From Rhodospirillum sp. (GTDB lineage Bacteria; Pseudomonadota; Alphaproteobacteria; Dongiales; Dongiaceae): DNA of 64,000 nt. Positions 7,922-15,650 of this stretch are shown here, piece after piece; positions within the stretch are counted from its first letter, which is position 1, and each line of letters begins with the position of its first letter. The notes beneath the pieces are model-generated. The model had not been told where the DNA came from and did no database searches. It worked only from the letters and a program-made list of their open reading frames with translations. The stretch covers positions 50,943-114,942 of the forward strand of contig PNKY01000014.1 in assembly GCA_013822765.1 (NCBI GenBank), in the 5' to 3' direction. The translations under genes were made by a program, and so were the position numbers.

Positions 7922-9457
7922 ATGTCGGCTCGAGAGCTTGGCCAACCCACCATCCTGCGCGATGCGGCGCCGCTGACCTGTGAAGAGATCGCCGCCATCT
8001 CCCACGCTCGCGCGCGCTTATCGCTCGGTCCGAGCGCGCGCGCCAAGCTGGAGAACGGTCGCGCCATCGTCGAGCGCATCATGAAAAGCGGCGAGCGCGC
8101 CTACGGCATCACCACCGGCCTCGGCGCTCTCAGCGACGTGAAGCTGGCGCCGGATGAACTGGCGCAGATCTCGCGCAACACGCTGCTGAGCCACGCCTGC
8201 GGCGTTGGCGAGCCCCTGCACGCATCGGAAACGCGCGCCATCATGGTCGCGCTGGTCAACGACATGTGCCACGGCTATTCCGGCGTCAGCCCGGCGGTGA
8301 TCGATCAGCTGGTCGCGTTCCTCAACCACAACATCAATCCGATCGTACCGAGCCAGGGCTCGGTCGGCTACATCGTGCACGGCGCGCACATCGGCCTGGC
8401 GCTGCTCGGCATCGGCGACGTCGAGTATGCCGGTCGCCGCATGTCAGCGAGCGAAGCGATTGCCGCTGCGGGCTTGCAGCCGATCGACGTGGGCCCGAAG
8501 GACGGGCTGTGCCTGGTCAACGGCACGCGCTGTCTCGCCGGTCTTTCCTGCCTTGGCGTGGTGGAAGCAGCGCGCTTGGCCGATTGGTCGGACATCATCG
8601 CGGCCTTGTCGTTCGAAGCGCTCAAGGGCCAGACCGACGCCTTCGACGAGGAGCTGCTAAACCTCAAACCCCATGTCGGCGTGATCGCAGTCGGCAAGCG
8701 GCTGCGCAGCCTGCTCAAGGGCAGCGAAGTGATGTCGCATTTCCGCGGCCATCGCACGCAGGATGCGCTGTCGCTGCGCTCCATCCCACAGGTGCATGGC
8801 GCGACCCGCGACCAGCTCGACCATGCGCGCAAGCAGATCGTCGTTGAACTCAAGTCAGCGACTGACAATCCGCTGGTGATCGGCACGCCAGAGTCCTATC
8901 GCGTGATCTCGAACGCGCATCCGCACGGCCAGTCGGTGGCGATGGCGGTCGACCTGATGGCGCTGGCGGTGGCGGAGCTGGGCTCGATCGCGGAGCGGCG
9001 CATCGACCGCCTGCTCAATCCGGCGACCAGCGGATTGCCGGCGTTCCTGGTGAAGCAGCCGGGCGTCAATTCCGGCCTCATGATCGTGCAGTATGTGGCG
9101 GCATCCTTGGCGGCGGAGAACAAGCGCCTCAGCCAGCCGGCCGTCGCCGACAACTATGTGACGTCGGCGCAGCAAGAGGACCACATCAGCCTCGGCACGC
9201 CAGGCGCGCTCAAGGCGCTGAAGGTGATCGACAACACCCGGCGCATTCTGGCGATCGAGTATCTGTGCGCCGCTCAGGCGATCGAGTTCCTGCCCAAGCT
9301 CGGGCTGGGGCAGGGGACAGGGACGGCCTATCGCCGGCTGCGGACGCAGATCCCGTCCATGGAGCAGGACCGCTACCTCAGCCCAGAGATCGCCTTGGTT
9401 GAGACCGGCATGCTGGAGCCGGACTGGCTCGCCGAGATCGAGGCACGCTTAACATAG
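7922..9457 (+). CDS. HutH-family aromatic amino acid lyase homologue lacking the MIO tripeptide
   Basis: A 511-aa protein of the histidine/phenylalanine ammonia-lyase superfamily, full length and collinear with HutH. Many landmarks are present: Tyr61 in AYGITTGLG, His91 in LSHACGVGEP, Asn200 in LVNGT, Arg286 in SLRS, and the QQEDH segment with Glu419. However, the stretch after GSVG (146-149), where HutH carries ASGDLAPLxH and its Ala-Ser-Gly cyclises to the MIO electrophile, reads YIVHGAH. It is about three residues shorter and contains no ASG. The active-site Tyr of the QDxYSLR motif is also Leu (Leu283). The frame is intact, so this is not simple decay. It cannot be assumed to deaminate histidine. 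The HutC-type operator and hut neighbours point to a role in histidine or urocanate metabolism. Confidence 0.85.
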   Translation: MSARELGQPTILRDAAPLTCEEIAAISHARARLSLGPSARAKLENGRAIVERIMKSGERAYGITTGLGALSDVKLAPDELAQISRNTLLSHACGVGEPLHASETRAIMVALVNDMCHGYSGVSPAVIDQLVAFLNHNINPIVPSQGSVGYIVHGAHIGLALLGIGDVEYAGRRMSASEAIAAAGLQPIDVGPKDGLCLVNGTRCLAGLSCLGVVEAARLADWSDIIAALSFEALKGQTDAFDEELLNLKPHVGVIAVGKRLRSLLKGSEVMSHFRGHRTQDALSLRSIPQVHGATRDQLDHARKQIVVELKSATDNPLVIGTPESYRVISNAHPHGQSVAMAVDLMALAVAELGSIAERRIDRLLNPATSGLPAFLVKQPGVNSGLMIVQYVAASLAAENKRLSQPAVADNYVTSAQQEDHISLGTPGALKALKVIDNTRRILAIEYLCAAQAIEFLPKLGLGQGTGTAYRRLRTQIPSMEQDRYLSPEIALVETGMLEPDWLAEIEARLT

Positions 9458-9473
9458 TTGCCAAAGTCAACTA
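9455..9473. promoter_or_regulatory. Predicted MarR-type operator
   Basis: The 19-base sequence has inverted half-sites TAGTTG and CAACTA around a seven-base centre. It overlaps the end of the HutH-family gene and lies about 45 bases before the MarR-GNAT start. A further CAACTAT copy at 9490-9496 extends the symmetry: ACATAGTTGCC at 9452-9462 is the exact inverse of 9488-9498. Autoregulation by the MarR domain is inferred. Confidence 0.5.
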
Positions 9474-9518
9474 ATTCTGTTATCTTCGGCAACTATGTAG
9501 ATGCCGGGGAGATTTGGC

Positions 9519-10463
9519 ATGGACGAGGCGTCGTGTGTCGAGGCGGTGCGGCGCTTTTCGCGGTTCTATACGCGGCAGGTCGGCGTGCTGCACGAGGGCT
9601 ACAACGGCAGCGAGTTCTCGCTGACCGAGGCGCGCATCATCTACGAGCTGGCGCATCGCGAAGCTGCGACCGCGTCCGACCTCGCCAAGTATCTTGAAGT
9701 CGATCCCGGCTATCTCAGCCGCCTGCTCAAGAATTTCCAGGAACGCGGCGTCATTCAGCGCCAGGCGTCGGACATCGATGCGCGGCAGTATCTGCTGAGC
9801 CTGACCGAGCTTGGCCAGCAGCGGTTTGCCGCGCTCAACGCGCGCTCGCGCATCGACATGGGGCGGATGCTGAGCGCGCTGACCCAGCGCCAGCAGCAGC
9901 GCCTGATCAACGCCATGAGCGAGATCGAGACGTTGCTGTCGGCCGAACCGGAGCGCAGCGCATCTTACATCCTGCGGCCGCACCAGCCCGGCGATATCGG
10001 CTGGGCGGTCCAGAAGCACGGCGAGCTCTATGCGCGGGAATACAGCTTCGACGATAGTTTCGAGGCGCTGGCGGCGGAGATCGGCTCGAAGTTCCTGAAG
10101 GAGTTCGACCCGAAGAAGGAGCGCGCCTGGATCGCCGAGAAGGACGGCGAGAATGTCGGATTTGTGATGCTGGTCAAGAAGACCGACGAGGTTGCTAAGC
10201 TGCGCATGCTGCTGGTCGACCCCAAGGCGCGCGGGCTCGGCATCGGCAAGCGCCTGGTCGAGGAATGCATCCGCTTCGCGCAGCAGCGCGGCTACAAGAA
10301 GATGACGTTGTGGACCAACGATATCCTGGTCACCGCCATCCACATCTACAAGCAGTGCGGCTTCACGCTGGTGGCTGAAGAGCGCCACCACAGCTTCGGA
10401 CATGAGATGGTCGGGCAGACGTGGGAGTTGGATTTGGCGATGGACTCTACGGCCGCAGCCTGA
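9519..10463 (+). CDS. MarR-GNAT fusion: transcriptional regulator with acetyltransferase domain
   Basis: A 314-aa two-domain protein. Residues about 1-145 form a MarR winged helix: the recognition region DLAKYLEVDPGYLSRLLKNF is followed by the wing around IDARQYLLSLTELG. Residues about 150-314 form a GNAT N-acetyltransferase domain with the acetyl-CoA loop PKARGLGIGKRLVEE and a C-terminal NDILVTAIHIYKQCGF segment. The start at 9519 is chosen over the ATG at 9501 because GGGGAG sits eight bases upstream and the protein then begins at the MarR domain. It is just downstream of the HutH-family gene (61 bases) and convergent with hutC. The substrate is unknown. Regulation by its own domain is suggested by palindromic sites at 9452-9498. 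Confidence 0.9.
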   Translation: MDEASCVEAVRRFSRFYTRQVGVLHEGYNGSEFSLTEARIIYELAHREAATASDLAKYLEVDPGYLSRLLKNFQERGVIQRQASDIDARQYLLSLTELGQQRFAALNARSRIDMGRMLSALTQRQQQRLINAMSEIETLLSAEPERSASYILRPHQPGDIGWAVQKHGELYAREYSFDDSFEALAAEIGSKFLKEFDPKKERAWIAEKDGENVGFVMLVKKTDEVAKLRMLLVDPKARGLGIGKRLVEECIRFAQQRGYKKMTLWTNDILVTAIHIYKQCGFTLVAEERHHSFGHEMVGQTWELDLAMDSTAAA

Positions 10464-10480
10464 TCCCAACAGGTGCAGTC

Positions 10481-11203
10481 TTAGAGCGCCTTGAACTTGC
10501 CGCGCAGGCGATAACGCCCGCCGGGGTAAAGCAGCCGCGAATAGCTGACGTGCCGCCCGTTCGACCAGGTCGTGCGCGTCAGGCACAGGCATGGCTCGTT
10601 GGGCTCAATCTTCAGCAGCTTGCGCTCGGCCGGCGTTGCGTGGACCGCGTCGATCACGTGCTCCGCCTCGGAGATCGGCGCCGCCGCCATCAGGTAGACG
10701 TACGGCGTCTGGGTGCTGAAGTCCTGATCCAGGTATTCCGGCGCGGCCGCCGGTGAGACATAGCGGTCTTCGATCTGCACCGGCATGTCGTCCTCGGCAT
10801 GCACCAGCTCGGAATGGAACACCGGATCGCCCATCTTCATGCCGAGCGCCTGCGCGATATCGGCGTTCGCCTTTTCCTTCTTGAGCGTCAGCACCTGTGC
10901 GCTGTGGCGATGGCCGCGCGCGGCGATCTCGTCGGCGATGTTGCGCACCTCGAACAGGGCGGAGATCGGCTTGGGTTCGGCGACGAAGGTGCCGACGCCC
11001 TGGACGCGGATCAGCCGCCCGTCGAGCGTCAGCTCGCGCAGGGCCCGGTTGATGGTCATGCGGCTGACTCCGAGGTCGCGCACCAGCTCCGACTCCGAGG
11101 GGATGCGGTGACGCGGCTGCCACTCGCCGGAATCGATGCGCTCGGTGATCATGCGCTTGACGCGCGAATAGCGGGGCAGAAGTTCGATATTCAACGGATT
11201 CAC
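10481..11203 (-). CDS. hutC: Histidine utilisation repressor HutC (GntR family)
   Basis: A 240-aa GntR/HutC-family repressor. The N-terminal winged helix (about 8-75) has the typical sequence SESELVRDLGVSRMTINRAL, followed by the wing and VQGVGTFVA. The C-terminal UTRA ligand-binding domain (about 95-235) contains PVQIEDRYV and the FSTQTPY segment. In Hut systems the ligand is urocanate, which relieves repression. The gene is divergent from hutF across a short region holding a perfect palindromic operator at 11211, so it is probably autoregulated. The presence of matching sites before hutU and the HutH-family gene supports the name. Confidence 0.93.
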   Translation of the reverse strand: MNPLNIELLPRYSRVKRMITERIDSGEWQPRHRIPSESELVRDLGVSRMTINRALRELTLDGRLIRVQGVGTFVAEPKPISALFEVRNIADEIAARGHRHSAQVLTLKKEKANADIAQALGMKMGDPVFHSELVHAEDDMPVQIEDRYVSPAAAPEYLDQDFSTQTPYVYLMAAAPISEAEHVIDAVHATPAERKLLKIEPNEPCLCLTRTTWSNGRHVSYSRLLYPGGRYRLRGKFKAL

Positions 11204-11210
11204 GTCCGTT

Positions 11211-11224
11211 CCTGTCTAGACAGG
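11211..11224. promoter_or_regulatory. Predicted HutC operator between hutC and hutF
   Basis: CCTGTCTAGACAGG is a perfect 14-base palindrome eight bases upstream of the hutC start codon (minus strand) and 70 bases upstream of hutF. It shares the TGTNTANACA core with the other predicted HutC sites. It is well placed to control both divergent genes. Confidence 0.75.
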
Positions 11225-11294
11225 CTTATGCCAGACATGATTTGTAACCACAAGGGTAGCTCCCCATTCAACACCGCAAAGAAGCCATACGCCG

Positions 11295-12659
11295 ATGAAG
11301 GTCCTCTACGCGCCGCATGCCTGGCTCGCCGACGGCTGGCAGTCCGATGTCCGCATCGGTATCGACACCGGTGGCACAATCAGATCGGTGTCGCGCGGCG
11401 CGGCCCAGCCGGACGATGAGCGCGCCGCGGGTCCGTTGCTGCCCGGCATGCCGAACCTGCATTCGCACGCGTTCCAGCGCGCGATGGCGGGCCTCGCGGA
11501 GGAGGCGCTCAATCCCGAGGACAGTTTCTGGACCTGGCGCGAGCTGATGTATCGCCTGGTCGGACGGCTGACGCCGGAGCAGGTGCAGGCGATCGCGACT
11601 CACCTCTATATCGAGATGCTGAAGGGCGGCTACACCGCGGTCGCCGAGTTCCACTATCTGCATCACCAGCCGGGCGGCACGGCCTATGCGAACCTCGCGG
11701 AGATGGCGGAGCGCATCGTTGGCGCGGCGGAGGCATCTGGCATCGGCTTGACGGTGCTGCCGGCCTTCTATGCGCATGGCGGGTTCGGCGGGCAGCCGCT
11801 GGCGGAGAAGCAGCTGCGCTTCAAGAACGACGTCGCGCGCTATCTCAAGCTGATCGAGGGCATCGACCGCGCGTGCCGGCGCATCGACGCACAATGGGGG
11901 CTGTGCTTCCACTCGCTGCGCGCCGCGACCGAGGCCGACATGAAGGCGGTGCTGTCCGCGCATGGCGGCGAGCGGCCGATCCACATCCACATCGCCGAGC
12001 AGACCAAGGAAGTGCAGGACTGCCTCGCCTGGTCCAACCGGCGGCCCGTCGAATGGCTGTACGACAAGTTCGAGATCGACCGCCGCTGGTGCCTGATCCA
12101 CGCGACGCATGCCAGCCCCGACGAAGTGCACATGATGGGCCACAGCGAAGCGGTGGTGGGGTTGTGCCCGACGACGGAGGCCAACCTCGGCGACGGCATC
12201 TTCCCGGCGCAGGAGTTCCTGGCGTCCAACGGCGCGTTCGGCATCGGCTCGGACTCGCACGTCTCGGTCAGCGCGCTCGAGGAGCTGCGCTGGCTGGAAT
12301 ACGGCCAGCGCCTGAAGCACGAGCGCCGCAACCGCCTCAGCGGCGGCAACCGGCCGGAGGTGGCGGACACGCTCTACACGGCGGCGCTGCAAGGTGGCGC
12401 CCAGGCGATGGGCCAGCACATCGGCTCGATCGCGGCTGGCAAGCGCGCCGACCTGGTGGTGCTCGACGGCGCGCACCCGATGCTAGCCAGCGTCGCGCCG
12501 GCCAAGTTGCTCGCTCGCTGGCTGTTCGGCGGCAACGACGGCTGGGTCAAGGACGTGATGGTCGGCGGCAAGTGGCTGGTGAAGGACCGCCACCACGCCG
12601 GCGAAGAGGCGGCGCACCAGGCGTTTAGCGCAGCGATGTCGGCGCTGATGGCCACCTAG
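11295..12659 (+). CDS. hutF: Formimidoylglutamate deiminase HutF
   Basis: A 454-aa amidohydrolase-superfamily enzyme that deaminates N-formimino-L-glutamate to N-formyl-L-glutamate and ammonia. It is the first half of the two-step route completed by HutG. The metal-binding HxH is in NLHSHAFQRAM (His56, His58). Further conserved elements are HIHIAEQTKEV, with the third metal His region, and FGIGSDSHVSVS with the metal Asp near residue 318. Length and the C-terminal GKRADLVVLDG segment are normal for the family. It is transcribed away from hutC and toward the converging end of the hutU operon. Control by HutC is inferred from the palindrome in the shared promoter region. Confidence 0.95.
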   Translation: MKVLYAPHAWLADGWQSDVRIGIDTGGTIRSVSRGAAQPDDERAAGPLLPGMPNLHSHAFQRAMAGLAEEALNPEDSFWTWRELMYRLVGRLTPEQVQAIATHLYIEMLKGGYTAVAEFHYLHHQPGGTAYANLAEMAERIVGAAEASGIGLTVLPAFYAHGGFGGQPLAEKQLRFKNDVARYLKLIEGIDRACRRIDAQWGLCFHSLRAATEADMKAVLSAHGGERPIHIHIAEQTKEVQDCLAWSNRRPVEWLYDKFEIDRRWCLIHATHASPDEVHMMGHSEAVVGLCPTTEANLGDGIFPAQEFLASNGAFGIGSDSHVSVSALEELRWLEYGQRLKHERRNRLSGGNRPEVADTLYTAALQGGAQAMGQHIGSIAAGKRADLVVLDGAHPMLASVAPAKLLARWLFGGNDGWVKDVMVGGKWLVKDRHHAGEEAAHQAFSAAMSALMAT

Positions 12660-12668
12660 GTCTGCTGC

Positions 12669-13061
12669 CTAGTCGAAAATCTCAGTCTCTGTGCGCAGCT
12701 CCGACCATTTCCGCAGCCTGTGTTTGCGTGCCGTACGCCAGAAGTCGAAGGCCATGACAAGGCCGGAGAAGCCAAAGATCGCTGCGACCGGCCAGACAGC
12801 AGACACGATGTCCGACGTGTATCGGCTCCATTGAAAGGGCAGCGTAAGCAGTACCCACAGTGCTCCAAAAAACACGCCGAAGAATGCGAAATTGAAAAGG
12901 AAGCTGGAGAAATGTGGGGGGCGGACTCTGATGCCGCAGAACCATAGGAAGCGGAAGAGGGGCGGTGCCTTCTGCCATTGAGGGATGCCCGTCCCGGCTA
13001 ACAGACGCAGCGCCATGTCGCGTCGCGCCTCAAAGGTCCCATCACTGCCGTCGCGTGCCAT
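12669..13061 (-). CDS. Small membrane protein, DUF6404-like
   Basis: About 130 aa. The region from residue 15 (RDMALRLLAGTG, then APPLFRFLWFCGI and RPPHF) is followed by two hydrophobic segments (FNFAFFGVFFGALWVLLTLP and VWPVAAIFGFSGLVMAF). It ends with a basic, Arg/Lys-rich tail. The PPL-RLLW-G-PPHF pattern resembles DUF6404 membrane proteins; I cannot confirm that by search. Alternative starts are TTG at 13082 (overlapping hutG) and ATG at 13016, which has the best Shine-Dalgarno (GAGG six bases upstream). It is the last gene of the hutU-I-D-G transcript. The function is unknown; a link to histidine catabolism is only by position. Confidence 0.65.
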   Translation of the reverse strand: MARDGSDGTFEARRDMALRLLAGTGIPQWQKAPPLFRFLWFCGIRVRPPHFSSFLFNFAFFGVFFGALWVLLTLPFQWSRYTSDIVSAVWPVAAIFGFSGLVMAFDFWRTARKHRLRKWSELRTETEIFD

Positions 13062-13069
13062 CGGGGACG

Positions 13070-13861
13070 TTATGGCCGCCAATCGATCATCGCCTGGACC
13101 AACCGTTGCAGGATGGGCTGCACTTTCTCAGCCACATCGGCTCGGTAGTCGAACGGCGGCTGCTCGTTCATGTAGGTGCGCTGGGCCAGCTCCAATTGCA
13201 CGGCGTGGAACGCGCGGTCGGGCTGGCCGTAGTGGCGGGTGATGTGGCCACCTTTGAATCGGCCGTTGAGGACGTGGCGGTAACCTGACGCGTCGCAAGC
13301 CTTCACGACAGCATCCGACAGGCTCTTGGCGCAGCTCTTGCCGTCGTTGGTGCCGATGTTGAAGTCGGGCAGCAATCCGTCGAACAGGCGCGGGATCTCG
13401 CCGCGGATCGAATGCGCGTCGAGCAGGACGGCGTGTCCGAATTCGCCCTTGATGCGGTTGAGCTCCGCCATCAGCTTGCCGTGATAGGGGCGCCAGATGC
13501 GCTCCTTGCATTCTCGCTTGATCTCGTCGTTGCGCCCCGCACCGGAACAGAAGATCGAGGTGCCGTCGAACAGGATGTCGGGGAACAGGCCGGTGGTCGC
13601 GGTTTGATAGAGCGGCGTGTCGTCTTCCGGCCGGTTGAGGTCGACTGCGAAGCGCGAATAGCGCGCTATCACCAGGCTGGCGCCCATCTTTGCGGTGAAG
13701 CCATAGAGCTGCGGGATGTGCCAGTCGGTGTCGGGCAGAGCGCGCGCTTCCGATGTCAGCAGGCCGGCGACCTCGTCCGGCAGCAGCAGGCCGGGATGCG
13801 GCATGGAGATGAGCAGCGGGGTCGTGCCCTGCACGAACTCGTAGGGATGTTCGATCCTCAT
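13070..13861 (-). CDS. hutG: N-formylglutamate deformylase HutG
   Basis: A 263-aa N-formylglutamate amidohydrolase that splits N-formyl-L-glutamate to glutamate and formate, the last step of the HutF/HutG pathway. Family landmarks are the N-terminal LLISMPHPGLLLPDEV, the metal/substrate segment LLDAHSIRGEIPRLFDG and the following LPDFNIGTNDGKSC. Its start codon overlaps the hutD stop codon (ATGA), indicating translational coupling. The released formate can be used by Fhs, encoded 5 kb away. Length is normal. Confidence 0.94.
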   Translation of the reverse strand: MRIEHPYEFVQGTTPLLISMPHPGLLLPDEVAGLLTSEARALPDTDWHIPQLYGFTAKMGASLVIARYSRFAVDLNRPEDDTPLYQTATTGLFPDILFDGTSIFCSGAGRNDEIKRECKERIWRPYHGKLMAELNRIKGEFGHAVLLDAHSIRGEIPRLFDGLLPDFNIGTNDGKSCAKSLSDAVVKACDASGYRHVLNGRFKGGHITRHYGQPDRAFHAVQLELAQRTYMNEQPPFDYRADVAEKVQPILQRLVQAMIDWRP

Positions 13862-14433
13862 GCGCTCGTCACCGCCTCAATCGAAATGACTGCAAGCGAA
13901 GCCTCCCTGGTGAGCTTGACCTTGCCGGGCTGCTCCGCGATCCAGGTGTCGCCCGCCGCGAGTTCCTGAATGTCGTTGGTCTCGATCGCGGCGTTGCCCG
14001 CGAGAACATGAATCGCCGCGGTGTTCTCGCCCAGCGGCGCTGCCATGCCGGCCGTCAATTGCGACACATGGAGTGTCCCTCTGCCGAAGCTGCGCGCGAT
14101 CATGAAGTTGAAATCGCGGATCGGCCCGTCGATCAGGCGGCAGTCGGTCTTGGCATCGCCGGGGAAAAACAGCGGCTCGAACGGACGATCAAGGCGCTTG
14201 GCGCCCAATCCTTCGATCGTGAGTTCCATGCCCTTTCCGGAGACGACCATGATCCAGCGGTCGATGCCGTGGAATTTCGAGAACGGGCCGTCGCTCGCGA
14301 CGTCCGCGATGCTGAGGCGCCAGAGCATCTCGCCGGCGGGCGACGCCGACTTCCAGATCTCGGTCGTGGTGCCGCCGCCGTTCTTCCACGGCATGCGCTG
14401 ATAGTCGCTCGCGCGCAGGATGCGGCCGGTCAT
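13858..14433 (-). CDS. hutD: HutD family protein
   Basis: A 191-aa cupin-fold protein of the HutD/Ves family. The N-terminal motif MPWKNGGGTTTEIW is the family hallmark, and a second conserved stretch, FSKFHGIDRWIMVVSGKGM, follows. In Pseudomonas, HutD is proposed to limit hut expression by sensing urocanate or formylglutamate; no enzymatic reaction is established. It lies two bases after hutI and overlaps hutG by four bases, so it is co-expressed with the pathway enzymes. Confidence 0.92.
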   Translation of the reverse strand: MTGRILRASDYQRMPWKNGGGTTTEIWKSASPAGEMLWRLSIADVASDGPFSKFHGIDRWIMVVSGKGMELTIEGLGAKRLDRPFEPLFFPGDAKTDCRLIDGPIRDFNFMIARSFGRGTLHVSQLTAGMAAPLGENTAAIHVLAGNAAIETNDIQELAAGDTWIAEQPGKVKLTREASLAVISIEAVTSA

Positions 14434-14435
14434 GT

Positions 14436-15650
14436 TCAGAAAGTCCTACTGCGCCATCGTCCGGCTTGCACGACGCCCGCGGATGGATTGCCGCCGAGCC
14501 AGTAGCTTAGCTCCGCCGGGCGGTCGATGTCCCAGATGGCGAGATCGGCGGCGTAGCCGGCGCGCAGCTGGCCGTGCGTGTCGCCCATGCCGAGCGCGGC
14601 GGCGGCATGTTTCGTGACCCCGGCCAGCGTCTCTTCCGGCGTCATGCGGAACAACGTGCAGCCCATGTTCATCATCAGCAGGAGCGACAGGGCAGGGGAA
14701 CTGCCGGGGTTGCAATCGGTCGAGATTGCAATGCGGACATTGTGGCGGCGCAGTGGCTCCATCGGCGGCAGCTGCTTCTCGCGCAGGAAGAAGAACGCGC
14801 CCGGCAGCAGCACAGCGACGGTGCCGGCCTTGCCCATCGCGGCGATGCCGGCCTCTGCGCTGAATTCGATGTGGTCCGCCGACAGCGCGTTGTAGCGCGC
14901 GGCGAGCGCGGCGCCGCCCATGTCGGACAGCTGGTCGGCGTGCAGTTTCACCGGCAGGCCGAGCGACTTCGCCTTGTCGAACACCCGTGCCGTTTGGTCT
15001 GCAGTGAAGGCGATGCGTTCGGAAAAGGCATCGACGGCGTCAGCCAAGTTGTCGGCCGCGACCGCCGGCAGAATCTCATTGCAGACCAGATCGATATAGT
15101 CGTCCGCCTTGCCGGCGAATTCCGGCGGCAACGCATGCGCGGCGAGGCAGGTCGTCTTCACCGTCACGCCGCCCTCGCGGCCGAGTGCGCGCGCCACCCG
15201 CAAGGTCTTCCGCTCGTTCGGAACATCGAGCCCGTAGCCGGACTTGATTTCGATGGTGGTGAGGCCCTCCGCCATCAACGTGGCCAGGCGCTGCTTTGCG
15301 GACGCAAGCAGTTCCGCTTCGCTGGCCGCACGCGTCGCGCGCACGGTGGAGACGATACCGCCGCCGGCCTTGGCGATCTCCTCGTAGGTCGCACCCTTGA
15401 GCCGCTGCTCGAACTCGCCGGCACGCTCGCCGCCAAACACCAGGTGCGTGTGGCAGTCGATCAGGCCCGGCGTGATCCAACGGCCGCCCAGCGAAACCGT
15501 CTCCTTCGCTGATTGCTGCGGCAGGTCACCACGGTTGCCGATCCACGCGATGCGGTCGCCCTCGATCGCGACGGCCGCATCCTCGACCGCGCCATAGCCC
15601 TCCGCCATAGTGGCGGCGCGGCAATCGGTGAGGAGAAGGTCCCAGCTCAT
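14436..15650 (-). CDS. hutI: Imidazolonepropionase HutI
   Basis: A 404-aa metal-dependent amidohydrolase that opens 4-imidazolone-5-propionate to N-formimino-L-glutamate. The metal-binding motif is in LIDCHTHLVFGGER (His67, His69). The substrate-loop segment ATYEEIAKAGGGI follows, and the catalytic Asp lies in AISTDCNPGSSP. The length matches the family. Its ATG overlaps the last base of the hutU stop codon (TGATG), a tight operon junction. The usual alphaproteobacterial order is hutI-hutH-hutU; here no hutH lies between or beside them. Confidence 0.96.
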   Translation of the reverse strand: MSWDLLLTDCRAATMAEGYGAVEDAAVAIEGDRIAWIGNRGDLPQQSAKETVSLGGRWITPGLIDCHTHLVFGGERAGEFEQRLKGATYEEIAKAGGGIVSTVRATRAASEAELLASAKQRLATLMAEGLTTIEIKSGYGLDVPNERKTLRVARALGREGGVTVKTTCLAAHALPPEFAGKADDYIDLVCNEILPAVAADNLADAVDAFSERIAFTADQTARVFDKAKSLGLPVKLHADQLSDMGGAALAARYNALSADHIEFSAEAGIAAMGKAGTVAVLLPGAFFFLREKQLPPMEPLRRHNVRIAISTDCNPGSSPALSLLLMMNMGCTLFRMTPEETLAGVTKHAAAALGMGDTHGQLRAGYAADLAIWDIDRPAELSYWLGGNPSAGVVQAGRWRSRTF

